DNA from: Neoconidiobolus thromboides FSU 785
Lineage: Eukaryota; Entomophthoromycota; Entomophthoromycetes; Entomophthorales; Neoconidiobolaceae
Direction of reading: 5' to 3'
NCBI GenBank assembly: GCA_025603075.1
Contig: MU626324.1
Coordinates: 40,611 to 104,610 of the forward strand
Length of the DNA stretch: 64,000 bases
Below are positions 35,197 through 47,265 of this stretch, piece by piece. The notes beneath the pieces were generated by a model that saw only the letters and a list, made by a program, of their open reading frames with translations, made no database searches and was not told the origin of the DNA. The position numbers were made by a program, and so were the translations under genes. Position 1 is the first letter of the stretch, and each line of letters begins with the position of its first letter.

Positions 35197-35780
35197 TTAA
35201 TAAATAAAATTACTCTCATAAGGAGTTGGGGTAACGGTGATTGGAGCATTGGCCTTGAGAGAAACGGTACGGGCTTCACGTGGGGCTTCTGGAAGACGTT
35301 TGAGGAGAACAAAAGCTAAAAATATTAGTCTATTCAAAAATAAATAAATAAAAAACCTACTTCCATTAGCCTTAGCTTCAGCTTTCTTGGCAGCGTTTTC
35401 CTTAACACGGTTTAAGAAATCTTCACGGCACTTGGAGTGCTTGATGTGCTCAATACGTACGTTAATACGTTTTTCCATATAACGGTTACCTACACGTTTG
35501 TTGATGATGATACCAACAGCTGATTTGGTAACGTTGTAGATGATACCAGTTTTACTAAAGTTGATATTAGACACTTTTTAAAATATTTTATAATTTAATT
35601 TTACCCATGGTAGTATTTGTGTGGCATACCCTTTTGGACAGCACCGTTAGCTACGATATCAACGATATCTCCAACATTGTAGGTTTTGAGATAAGTTGAA
35701 AGAGCGATAACACCCTTCTCCCTGAAATTACGGGAGAACATAGAACGAGTACGACCACGGATACCGAATGAGTGAGGCAT
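35197..35780 (-). CDS. RPL21: 60S ribosomal protein eL21
   Basis: Exons 35780..35605, 35554..35361 and 35315..35197 give 162 aa, close to the usual 160. It starts [20 protein letters not shown] and contains [32 protein letters not shown] and [15 protein letters not shown], then [18 protein letters not shown]. It is a component of the large ribosomal subunit near the central protuberance. Codons are visibly less AT-biased than in neighbouring genes, as expected for high expression. An alternative, slightly shifted exon 2/3 junction is possible, but this one keeps [11 protein letters not shown] in frame. Confidence 0.96.
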
Positions 35781-37203
35781 TTCTATATTTAATAGGTTAA
35801 ATTTCAGCTTTTAACGATTGAATATGTTTATCATTTTAGTTTAAAATTGACGTCTCGATTAAGATGTACTAATTGAGCTTGTAAATAATTCTGATAACGC
35901 ACCTGATAACTTTTATGTAATAGTTAAAGGCAGGGTGTCCTGTTTACTAAAAGTAGAAGAGAGCTTTCTACTAATAAATTTGTACCAATAAAAACTTTTT
36001 AAAAAAATTCGATTTTCTACCAATTAAACAGGGGTTTGAAAAAAATTTACTTTTACTCAATTTGTCCCATAAGTTTTTGCACTTGCTTAAATATAGAAAT
36101 TATTTTGTTGGAGTTGAGTTCATATCAATAATTACAATATCTAACAGGCAATATTGATACTTAAATGATCTATATTTTTATTTTCGATTTTTCTAAAATA
36201 CTATCCTTGCTTTATGCTAAGTATACCAAATCAATGTAAAATCCCATTAGTAGCCTGACTTTAAAATATGAGGATGTATTTTTGTGTTTAAGAATTTTAC
36301 TAACAAATTTTCCACTCAAATAGTGCTTAAAAAACGGAAAAATAATGAAATCAAAAAAAACAGCCCCATATAGTTTATTTCAAAGTTTAATCAGTCAATT
36401 TATGTTTAAGTTGAAAAAAATTACAAAATAAAATGAAAATTATAGAATGATAAATTTCAACTCTAAAGTATTGAATATTTTAAATGAAAAAAATGAGCTA
36501 TAAAGATCATAACTAGAATTAGCTTTGAGTAGTATAAAGTCTTTTCGAAGTTACATATTAACTATTAAATTTTATACATCCTAACAATATTATTTTAGTT
36601 ACTATAATAATGGTTTGTGTATTATTCAACACCATAAAACCATAAAAATTTACCATACGAAATTAAGCTATTTTTATTATTAAATTTATCGTTAAAATAT
36701 AGCGCAGTACAAGTTTCAGCCATTTTTGAATATCATAAATTTAAAATAAAGTTCTAAAATACATTATTTAGGCTTTTGAAAAATAATCAGTTTTAACTTA
36801 AACTTTAAGACCAGACTTAAAGAGCATAGAAAGAACCCCTAATAAAAGACTTGGTTTTAACATACCAAGAGTTTAATGTAATTACATTTTGTTCTGAGAC
36901 TTTACGGTACTAAATAAAACTTTAGTAAATCCACTAATTAAATTTTGTACTCACACTAGTGTAAGAAATAGTACTACATGTTCGAAACTATTCTAGGATA
37001 CAAAGCTCCCTACATTTGATAATATTTCAACATCAAACTCAGGCTAAATATCTTTTTAAGTCCCTGAGTTTAGTTACTCAAAATGCGAAAAAGAGACCAT
37101 AATTCTGCATTAATGTTTTTGCAAATGGAAGCAATTTCCAGTAACTATAAAAAAAGATGATGTGTTTAATAAAACCCTTAATTAATTTAAAAAACAATTA
37201 GCA
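35781..37203. other. Intergenic region between eL21 and the RING gene
   Basis: It contains the upstream region of the highly expressed eL21 gene, a repeat copy at 36266-36372, and AT-rich sequence without a recognisable gene. Confidence 0.6.
36266..36372 (+). mobile_element. 105-bp MITE-like repeat
   Basis: It starts ATATGAGGATGTATTTTTG and ends ACAGCCCCATATA, with the core TCCACTCAAATAGTGCTTAA. One G in the left GGGG is changed to A. Confidence 0.88.
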
Positions 37204-38390
37204 ATGAATTTGAACGAAATAGTACTAAACTACAAGGAAAAAGTAAATGAAAATTTGATTTGTAGTATATGTTGTCAGCCATACATTGACCCAGTGACAA
37301 CCCCTTGTCAGTAAGTAGTTCAAGTCTATCTTATCAGTTACTAATATCTAGTCATTATTATTGTAAGGGTTGTATAAATCAAGCTTTAGACATAAAAGAA
37401 GAATGTCCAATTGATAGGCTACCGTTAAACGATTTGATTTTACAAGAGTGTCCTTCCATTATTTCAAATATGATTAATGAGCTTGAAGTTTTATGTCCTA
37501 ATAGTGAAATTGGTTGTGAACACTCATGTCAGCGCTCTTTATTATTGAATCATATTGAAAATTGTCAATTTAAGCGCGGTACAAGTGAAGGGAAGGATGA
37601 AATATTAAAGGTAATTATTTAAGTACTACTTTGAACTGATTAAAATTTAGGAAAATGAGAACAAATGTCCACACTGTAATAAGGAAATAAGGAAAGAAGA
37701 AATAATTAGGCATATACTGGATTGCGATCAATTAAAAATAAGCTGCAGTTGTCAGCGTTATGGATGTAGCTGGAGAGGGATAAAAAAGGATTTAGAACAA
37801 CACAATCAGTCTTGTTACTATATTAAACTAGAACCTATATTAGGAAAACAGGAAAATCGAATTACAGAGTTGGAAAATACTAATGGTCAACTAAAGGCTT
37901 TACTTCAAGAACTTAATGTTAAATTAAAACATACCGTCGATGAATTGCATCAGATTCGTAACTGTAATACTTCTAATAATTTAGAAGCACCACGACCAAT
38001 TGCTTTTCCTGGAGAAGAAATGGCGGCAGCAATGCTAGAAAGAATGCATCTAGAACACCAAAGGTTGAGATTTGAGGTTATTAATCTTACCAGTAATTTG
38101 CAATCAATGGATCTTAAACATGATCTTGCATTAGCTAATGAAACGTTACAATTAAGAGAACAGATTCAAAATTTAAGATCAAGCTACCAAGGATTAAGAT
38201 CGGATCTTGATACCTTTTCTTTAGAAAGACATGCTTCTACCCTTTCTGCTATTGCCAATTTACATAAAGCTTCTAGATCTACCAGGCCAACTTCTTTTAT
38301 GCACTCTAGTAAGTATTATATTTTTAAATATATATATTATTAATTTTTAATTTAGATAAGTCTGGAAGATCATCCGATTATAAACTTTAA
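37204..38390 (+). CDS. RING plus TRAF-type zinc-finger protein (putative E3 ligase)
   Basis: Exons 37204..37310, 37352..37610, 37651..38308 and 38356..38390 give 352 aa. A RING finger at about residues 20-60 reads CSICCQPYIDPVTTPCQHHY, then CKGCI...CPIDR, with Asp in place of the final Cys, as in many TRAF-like RINGs. Two TRAF-type zinc fingers follow (CPNSEIGCEHSC...HIENC and CPHCNKEI...C.CQRYGCSW...HNQSC). The C-terminal 180 residues form a coiled coil (QENRITELENTNGQLKALLQ onward). No MATH domain is seen. This architecture suggests an oligomeric ubiquitin ligase; the substrate is unknown. It is convergent with ATG15. Confidence 0.85.
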
Positions 38391-38625
38391 TTATTTTATT
38401 ATTTATTGATTAAATATCAAACTGTTGTATTATTAAATAGTTTTTATTTTATAGCTTATTTTTGATTTTTATAAAATCCATACTCTTGATTTGTTAGTTT
38501 ATTCAGTGATATCTAGTCATTGTTATGTACGTTGTTAATAATGTATTTGTCAAAAATTTATTTAATAATATCAAATAATAATGTTTATTTAAACAGCCAA
38601 ACATCTAAACATAAACCTGTCCAAC

Positions 38626-40034
38626 TTAATACAACCAACTAATACAATCTTTACACTCTGGATTTTCAAGTTTACATTCAGGTACATCATCAAAATAATT
38701 AATAACTTCTTCAATAACAACTCCTATGCGATGTTTTAAAATATCCATACTCCAATCTCTTTCTTTTTTAGTATCATAAACGCAAATCTTTCCAGTATGA
38801 CATTTACTAAACTAGTTAGTTTATTATTTATTATAATTAAAATTAGTGTATACCTTTCCATAGCATATCCACCAATATAACATGCACTTAATACACCCTA
38901 TTAACACTTAAATAAAATCATAATAAAGCAAAACAATATTACCTGACATTCTCCCATATAGATAGGGTCAGTATTATGACCAAAATGCCATATATGAGCT
39001 TCTTCTGGATCAATCGCAGGTATGCCTGGTAATTGAAGTCTTTCAAAAGCTCTTTTATCACCAGGAGCTTGAAAAGTAACCGTAGGTAAATTATAAGTTA
39101 AGCCAAGTAAAGCAGCTAAACCACCACCTAGAGAATGGCCAGTTAACCAAATATCTGCTCCTTGGTACATATCCTCGATTTTCCTAAGAATTTTCTAAAA
39201 ACAAATTATAAGCAGTTATTTAGCATTATTCTGATTTCTAACCTGGGCAGCAAAATAATAAATATCCGTATTATTAGCAGCTAAACTTTTTTCAAGGCAT
39301 TGACCATTACATTTATTACCACCTTCAAAGCAGTCACATACTTTGTACCAAGTTTGATCCACTCTTGCACAACAACAAGAAAATAATAAATTATCCTATA
39401 CAAACAATAAATGAACTATTTCTAACAATTTAAAATGCAACTTTACATTTAATTTATCTTTTCCAGAAGTTTTACTATCTCCACCTACCAATCCAGCACT
39501 TGTGCCTTTAAATGATACAATTATCGAACTATTATCTTTGTTAGCAAATACATAACCACGTAATCCATTTTCACCCTCTTCCCAACCAAAAGGTTCTCTC
39601 TAATTAATAGTTATTATTATAATCTCATAAGATGAATAAATCCCTACTTCCTTTACATCGTTTCCTAAATCTAACCAGTTCGGGTTACTAGGAGTAATGT
39701 AAGCATTAAAAGTCATTCTAGCTAAACTCAAAATCGTTCCTTTGTCTGTAACATCTGGAATGGTACGATTGATTCTTTTAGTAAAAAACTGTTGATTTTT
39801 TTTAAATTTAATTTTGTTGTCAATTGGCATGGGTATTCTTTTTATTGTATGAGTAAAAGGTACGTTGTGTCTTTTTTGGTCTTCATGAATGTGTTTTTCT
39901 TCAATATTTAAACTACGGAATATATCTTGAAATTCAATTCCATGGTGTAATACCTGATCTAGTTTAAATTCCTCATGGTAACTTAATGAATAATTGATAA
40001 AATTTAATAATATTAAAAATAGTTTGATTAACAT
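38626..40034 (-). CDS. ATG15: Vacuolar phospholipase/lipase ATG15
   Basis: Exons 40034..39648, 39599..39447, 39395..39243, 39194..38943, 38897..38854 and 38806..38626 give 389 aa. Residues 1-18 form an N-terminal hydrophobic signal anchor. The lipase-3 fold shows PFGWEEGENGLRGYVF, SIIVSFKGTS and a Cys-rich stretch. The nucleophile elbow is TGHSLGGG with Ser252, and the Asp and His regions are EEAHIWHFGHNTDPI and CHTGKICVYDT..., then HRIGVVIE. The Cys-rich C-terminus ends ECKDCISWLY. ATG15 degrades autophagic-body membranes after delivery to the vacuole via multivesicular bodies. Family motifs agree across all six exons. Confidence 0.93.
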
Positions 40035-41095
40035 TCTTTTTAAAAAGAAAGAAAAGTAAAGTCTAAAGATTAAAAAAATGATAGTTTATTAAGCTTAGTT
40101 ATTCTAGGCTTAATAAAACTAATGGACTTTTTCGAATTGAAACCTATGGTTTAAAATTAATCTATTTTATTGGCTATTATTTTTTCATCTTATTTTGTAG
40201 TAGTCACATTTTATTAAAGTTTCTACTAATTATTAGGATATTTATATAATTAAGATAATTGTAAAAAGATCTTTAATAGGCACTTTGAACATTCAAATGT
40301 TTGAATTATCCAGATAACTACATTAAGAAACACCACTTATATTATAGTAATTATTTTTTATGGCTATTATTAAAGTGGACTATAGTGATATATATGTGTA
40401 TTTATGTACAAACTTCAAGTTTGGCTTGTAATTTCTAATTTAATCAAGTGTAATTATATTATATCATCTTCAAGAGCGATTTTCTACAACCCAGTACCTG
40501 TAAATAAATTATAATTGGGCTTATGTAGCTATTTGTAGTTTAATATTTAAAAACTCAAACTACAGTTTGAAAAATCAACATGATTTATATTATCAATCAC
40601 TATTGTAACTAGTTTATATAATAAATAAATAAATAAACTTTGATATGAAAATAATATTATACTTAAAAATCCTAATAATTTATTGAGTTTTATTATTTTA
40701 TTTTAATACCAAACTAGTTTTAATACTTCTTTTATTATTGGTTAATCTCCAACCCACCATTAACTAGCATAAATATAGAAATAAAAATTTGGGTGACTAG
40801 AGAAGAATCATGGTTAGCAAGTGGCTACAATTAAGATTCTAAATTTACTAAAAAAAATAAATGCTTCAAACCAAAAAATCGGCTTCAGAATTATTATTTA
40901 CACTAAAAAATTCAATTAAAACGTTATTTACACTTGGAGTTGACATTGAAAATAGGTTCGGTTCACTTTAAGAATGCTTTAAATTTTGCCTACAATTATC
41001 CGACATCATCTCTTCTAAGTATCTAAACTTTTATCTTCAAATTTCTTTTAATCGTACATGGATTCCATTTAACTTGTCTTTCTTCCTTCAAACAA
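40035..41095. other. Intergenic region upstream of ATG15
   Basis: AT-rich sequence holds the ATG15 promoter and the 3' flank of the next gene. No gene, repeat copy or RNA gene was recognised. Confidence 0.6.
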
Positions 41096-41575
41096 TTAAT
41101 TCTTCTTTTTAGTAGCTGCTTTCATTTGCCAAAAGGGTTTGTTTTTTTCAATAGTTTTGATTTTCACTGCTCTCATATCCATTGAAGCTTCTAATTTTTT
41201 GACATTTCTCTTTTTCTTTTTAGTAATTTCTAAACAATTTAACAATACAGACAACGAATCAATGGAAGGTACAATAGGAGAATTAACAATATCAAAGGAA
41301 ATATCTGGGTTATCTGGACTAGATATATATTCTTTTACCATTGCTCTTCGCCATTCTTGTTTGTTTCGATATTGGAAAGCTAAATTACTTAATACATTTG
41401 GGGAAGTTTTATCCACTATTACATCCATGGAATTAATTAATAATACCCTTTTACATAAACTGGAGTTGGTGGAACTTTTTAATTTGGACATACCTAACAT
41501 CAAAGCTTGATTAGGCGCCTCAAGTGGATTCTCTTTGGGTGATGTATTCATTATTGTAGTTGGTGTAGTTAACAT
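41096..41575 (-). CDS. Uncharacterised basic protein
   Basis: This intronless frame has 159 aa, with its start at the ATG at 41575. I do not recognise a family. A central block, NLAFQYRNKQEWRRAMVKEY, looks conserved in character (aromatic and basic). The C-terminus is strongly Lys-rich (ITKKKKRNVKKLE and further, ending MKAATKKKN), suggesting nuclear or nucleolar location. An ORF on the opposite strand (41139-41510) overlaps it; the minus frame is preferred because it has a proper start context and protein-like composition. Confidence 0.6.
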   Translation of the reverse strand: MLTTPTTIMNTSPKENPLEAPNQALMLGMSKLKSSTNSSLCKRVLLINSMDVIVDKTSPNVLSNLAFQYRNKQEWRRAMVKEYISSPDNPDISFDIVNSPIVPSIDSLSVLLNCLEITKKKKRNVKKLEASMDMRAVKIKTIEKNKPFWQMKAATKKKN

Positions 41576-42026
41576 AATAAAATTTCAAATTTAAATGAAT
41601 TGATAACTTAAGTTGACATTTCATTTATACTTTTTACCCTTAAAATTTCAATTTATTATTGGTAGTCAAGGACAATAACAAATTAGATTCCTTTTATGGG
41701 TTCAATAGAATTCAGAGCCTATTATTAAATTTAAAAGTTGACAAATCATGCTAGTGGATAGTTTCAGCCAATTAATTACAATTTTTTGTCATTTGATTTT
41801 TTAATTAACATATTTGGAATGTTTTTTTCGTTTCAGCGTTGGAATTATGTTTGTTTTTAATTCTATGTGATGTAAAGAACGAACAAAATAGTTAATATAT
41901 TTTTTGTTAAACTATTAAAAATAAAATATATATTTAATATTCTTTTATAGTTTTTGAATTTGTTAAGGTTGAATTCTAAAAATAATCATAGAATAACATA
42001 TACCTAAAACAAGTATATTAAGATAA

Positions 42027-42128
42027 TATATGGGGATGTATTTTTGTATTTAAGAATTTTACTAACAACTTTTCCGCTTATAGCGCTTAAAAATGGAAAA
42101 AATGAAGTCAAAAAAAACACTCCCATAT
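42027..42128 (+). mobile_element. 105-bp MITE-like repeat, short internal deletion
   Basis: It starts TATATGGGGATGTATTTTTG and ends ACACTCCCATATA. The core TCCGCTTATAGCGCTTAA lacks a few bases compared with other copies. Confidence 0.87.
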
Positions 42129-42408
42129 AATAATCTATTTAGACTAATATTATGATATTTGAAAGAAAATTAAGATTAGATCAATTTTAAATATTTATTA
42201 TTAATTTATGTTATATTAGTTTAGTTTATTTGCAATATAAGTCTAGTTCTTTATATGTTATTTTAAATGTTAATTGTACAGTTATTTTTTCTATGTTTTT
42301 ATCAATTTCAAAAGTTTAAAGAATATATTTGTCAATTATGAGTTAAATAATTTTTAATAATACAATTGTAAATAATAAAATATTAATATAATGAATTTTA
42401 ATTTAACT

Positions 42409-43907
42409 TTATAATAGAATCCTATATTTTTCTTGATCTGGTACGTTATGAAGCATTAATTGACCATCATAAGAAAGAGAAGCAAATAGCCAAGGATTAG
42501 ACTTTGACCATTTAATTGAATAAACAGAATCTTCATGCTGTTCATAACTAGCAACTACTTTATCAATTCTTTGTTGTTCATTATCATTAAATACGTTTAC
42601 AGAAGATAAATTAGGGTTGGAATATAACAAGATTCTGCCATCTGATCCTCCACTTAATATTAATTCGTCATAATTTTCATTAATTTGTAAACTCCAAACC
42701 CTAAATATTATTATTATTATTATGTTATGATAGTATGAATATGTTATTTTAAAACTAGCTTACCAATGAGTATGTTCTTCATAAATTTTTAAACAATTTT
42801 TTAAATTTCTTAAATCCCAAAGTTTAACTTTACCATCAATACCGCCAGTAACAAATTGGTGATTTAATTTTTTATTTAAATTTAAACAATTTAATTGACA
42901 ATGATCTGTTTTTAATTGATGATTTATTTTATTACTTTTACTATCAATTCCTACTAAATTATCTTGATAACCTAAAAAAAATGTTTGTTCTTCATTGTGC
43001 CATTCTCCACAATTAATTTGACTTGTTTCATTATTACTTTGATCTAATAAACTATGAATTTCATGTTTGAACTTTATATTAATATTAATATTAATTAATA
43101 AAATAAATTAATAATAATAATAATAATATTTACTATACATTTACTCATATCATTCGATAAACTCCATAGATTTATACTGTACTTATTGATAGAAAATAGT
43201 TGATTGTTATTAACATTATAATCCCATAGTATTCTTAGTAAAGGTTATTAATTATTATTTTTAAATTATTAATAAATATTTTTTACTTCTTAATAGGATC
43301 TTTCGAATCCTTTTTCATAGTAGCTATTGGTACTAAAGAACGAGAAATTTTACCATCTTCTCCTTCATTATTTAATAACTCAACATCCGGCATCTTCCAT
43401 AATGTACAACCATAACTCATTTGTTCCAAATTAGAATTCTAAATTATTTTTATAAATTTATTGTTAATTTTATAAATATTCAATATTACCATATGACATG
43501 TAAATATTAAGCTTGTATCTTTTGGACATGGTGATAATGACAATACTTGTTCTGGATGTTTATAAATGATATTTGTGATGTTATTTGTGACTGAGTTATA
43601 ACCTATTAGATGTACCTATATTTTAATAGATGCTATTTAATCGTGTTCTTCTAACATAAATTCGTTTATTATTAAAATTTATTGAATTGTTTACCTCATT
43701 AGTAGAATCCAAATCACAAGTACCAACAACAAATTTTGATATTTCATTTTCAGTAATATTATTGGGATCATTATATACCGATTCTAAAGCCCTTGCCTAT
43801 AAAAAATAAGAAACTTATTTAAACATTAATTGAAATACTCAATTTACTTGATGGTTTAACCCATAAGCATAGGTGTTTTCCATAGAATTAAAAACATTGG
43901 TTTCCAT
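42409..43907 (-). CDS. EIPR1: EIPR1 (TSSC1)-like WD40 protein, EARP/GARP interactor
   Basis: Exons 43907..43848, 43796..43695, 43615..43490, 43438..43287, 43233..43134, 43071..42764 and 42700..42409 give 379 aa. WD repeats are visible as ILWDYN, NLWSLS, VKLWDLRN and LSGGSDGRILLYS. The C-terminus is near-diagnostic of EIPR1: VASYEQHEDSVYSIKWSKS, PWLFASLSYDGQL, ending YRILL. EIPR1 binds the EARP/GARP tethering complexes and acts in endosome-to-Golgi and recycling traffic. An internal ATG at codon 9 (SMENTYAYG) could be an alternative start. It is divergent from NOG1. Confidence 0.9.
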
Positions 43908-44523
43908 TAAACCTAAAAAATAGCAACTTAAAACTTCAAAAAGAGACTAAACAAAACTAAAAAGAAACTTTTAAGTTGAAGTTATTTTCAAATTCTTCAT
44001 AAATTTAATCTATTTATTATAATTTCGATGTATGATTACATACTAAAGGAAACAATATTATAACTTTTTAAAAAAAGTTAATATCAGAGTCCTAACTCAA
44101 ATGAATCGATAAAAAATTACACGGGCCAAAAGAAGACCTTTTGGTTAAAAATTGTGTAAAATTTTTTAATATTTCACAAATGTAACAGACGTATAAGCAT
44201 TAAAATTATCTTCTATGAAAAAGATATGTTAAGGTCCTGACAAATTGTGGATAAAAGTTTATAAATAATAGAAATAATTGTTTTTTATACATATTCTTTG
44301 ACCGGATTTTGTGGGATTTTATATTTTCATTAAGTTGTTAGTTTTAAAAAATGAAAATTTGAGTGATCATTCATTGGCTATAGAGATCAAATTTAAAAAA
44401 TTTCGATAAGATGGGATTTTGGGGGTTCTTTAGAAAATTGCTTTTTTAATTGCTACTTAGTCTTTCAACTAATTCAAATTAAAAAGTACTCAATTCAATT
44501 TATTTCAACATAAAACAATCAAT
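43908..44523. other. Divergent promoter region EIPR1 / NOG1
   Basis: 616 bases separate the two starts. It is AT-rich, with no recognised motif beyond homopolymer tracts. Confidence 0.5.
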
Positions 44524-46799
44524 ATGTCGTCCATTTATAATTTTAAAAAGATAGCAGTAGTTCCAAATGCAATGGATTTTTTAGATATTGTATTATCTAA
44601 AACCCAACGCAAAACACCTACTGTTATTCATAAAAATTTTAAAATCTCTCGTATCCGTAACTTTTATATGCGTAAAATTAAGTTTACCCAAGAAAATTTT
44701 GAAGAAAAATTAAAGGGTATTTTGGATGAGTTTCCTGTATTGAATGTAAGTATTTATTATTGTTTTTCAATTTGAATTTTTATACTAATATAACTTTCTT
44801 TACTTCTATTAGAATATTCATCCTTTCTATGCTGATTTAATGAATGTATTATACGATAAAGATCATTATAAATTAGCTTTAGGTCAAATTAATACTGCTC
44901 GTACTTTGATCAATAATGTAGCTAAAGATTATGTCAAATTAATTAAATTTGGTGACTCTTTATATCGTTGTAAACAATTAAAAACTGCTGCCTTAGGAAG
45001 GTAAACATATTTTAATACACATTAAAAAATAATAGTTTTAAATAATAATAATAATAGAATGGCTACTATTATGAGACGTCAAAAAGATAGTTTGGCTTAT
45101 TTAGAACAAGTACGTCAACATTTAGCTCGTTTACCATCGATTGATCCAAATACTAGAACTTTATTAGTGTGTGGTTATCCAAACGTAGGAAAATCAAGTT
45201 TTTTAAATAAAATCACACGTGCTGATGTGGAAGTACAACCATATGCTTTCACCACTAAATCACTATTTGTCGGACATATGGATTATAAATATTTACGCTG
45301 GCAAGTAATTGATACACCTGGAATTTTAGATCATCCATTAGAACAACGTAATACAATTGAAATGCAATCGATTACGGCTATGGCACATTTAAGGGCTTGT
45401 ATTTGTTTTTTTATTGACATATCCGAACAATGTGGATATTCTATTCAAGATCAAGTGAATTTATTTTTAAATTTAAAACCTTTATTTAGTAATAAGCCAA
45501 TTACTCTTTGTATTACTAAAATTGATACTATTCGTCCAGAAGATTTAAGTGAGGAAAATAAAGCTTTACTTGAAAGTATTTCAAATCTTAAGGGTGTAAC
45601 TGTATCTCAATTCTCCTCTTATACCGATGAAGGTCTCATGGAAACTAGAAATAAGGTAGCTTAAATTAAGATTATTTTTTTATAAAGGTTTGATATTAAT
45701 TGTTAAATTTCATAGGCTTGTGATGTACTTCTTACTGCTCGTGTTGATAACAAACTTCGTAGTTCTAAAATTGGTGATGTACTTAATAAACTTCATTTAG
45801 CTATGCCAAATCAACGTGATAATCAAGTAAGTTTATTCAATCATAAATTATTAATAAATGTTAATTTAATCAAAATAGGATCGTCCGCTTCAAATACCCG
45901 AAAGTGTTGCAACCCGTCAACGTTATGATCCAAATGATCCAAACAGACCTAAACTTGAAGTTGATGTTGAAAAGGAAAATGGAGGAGCAGGTGTTTATAA
46001 TGTTGATCTTAAAAAGAAATATATGCTTGAAAATGAAGAATGGAAATATGATGTTATACCTGAAATTATGGATGGTAAAAACGTGGCTGATTTCATTGAT
46101 GCTGATATTATGGAAAAATTAGAAGCACTTGAAAGAGAAGAAGAAAAATTAGCTGAACAAGGGGTTTATAATTCAGATGATGAAGAATTAGATCCAGATG
46201 AAGAAATTATTCGTGAAGCAGCTTCTAAAATTCGATATAAGAAACAAGTTTTAATAAAAACTCATAAATTAGAAAAAGGTAAAACCGGTTCAATTATGGG
46301 TAAGAAATTTGCTGCTGCTGTAAGTTTTTATTTTGTTTAAAATTTAGATATTAACATTAATGCTTTATTTTTAATTTAGCGTTCTACTACCAATACGCTT
46401 AGTAAACATCTCACTTCCCTTGGATTGGATCCTACTAATGCTGTTAATTCAATGGAACAAAGTAGAGTTACTACCAGATCTAGATCTATTTTACCAACAA
46501 AACAAGAAAGAGAACAAACTGTCACTAGAGCTGATGGAAGTAAAGCACGCCGTGATCGTAGTACCCATGGTCTCAAGAATGTTGAGGTAATTATAAATAG
46601 TTAAATTTAACAAGAATAATATTTAATGTTATTTTTTAAATATTAGGATCTTAATATGGCTGATAAAATACGTAAATCAGCTCGTAAAATACCTAATCTT
46701 ATGGCTAAGCGAGGAGAATCAGATCGTGCTATTTTAACTAAAATGCCTAAACATTTGTTTTCTGGTAAACGTAAGTCAGGTACTACTGATCGTCGTTAA
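44524..46799 (+). CDS. NOG1: Nucleolar GTP-binding protein 1 (NOG1/GTPBP4)
   Basis: Exons 44524..44745, 44813..45000, 45058..45655, 45716..45826, 45879..46319, 46380..46586 and 46647..46799 give 639 aa. The N-terminal helical bundle starts [20 protein letters not shown]. The G domain has G1 GYPNVGKSS (about 176-184), G2-region [13 protein letters not shown]3 DTPGILDHP and G4 TKID. The NOGCT region and a basic C-terminus ([20 protein letters not shown]) follow. NOG1 is needed for 60S subunit maturation in the nucleolus, where its C-terminal tail probes the polypeptide tunnel. Codon use is richer in GCT/GGT/CGT than its neighbours. Confidence 0.96.
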
Positions 46800-47265
46800 A
46801 AGAATCGATAGTATTAATTATCTTCTCTTTTTACAAATTAATGTGGGTTTTTATAATGTGAAAGTATTATAATATTACAATAATAATGCTTTTTTTTATG
46901 ATTATTATTATATATATTAAAGATAGAGTTTTAAAAATTTATGAGTTTGTTAAATGGAATTGTTTTGTTTTTCAATTGTTTCTGATTTCTATGTGGTTTT
47001 GGTTCTGTCTAAAGTCTCTTGATTTTATTGAGCATGCTAATTAATTTGATTTAAAAATAAGCATAAAATACTATTATTATTGGCCATAAAAAGAAGAAAT
47101 GGGAATTTCAAAAAAAATCGGTTTAGTACACTAATAAAAACATAACGAATAATTTTTAGCATTTGCTTACACGCTACAATAAAATAAAAAATTTAACCAA
47201 AATAAATCTCGACCCCTCAAAAAATAGAGATAATTTTTTATTTCAACAAAAATTAAAACTAGAGA
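46800..47265. other. Intergenic region NOG1 / TMEM164-like
   Basis: This is a tandem intergenic region of 466 bases, AT-rich, with no recognised element. Confidence 0.5.

Noticed and set aside
41139-41510. Plus-strand ORF of 123 codons
   Set aside because: It is antisense to the minus-strand 159-aa frame, which has a better start and a more protein-like composition.
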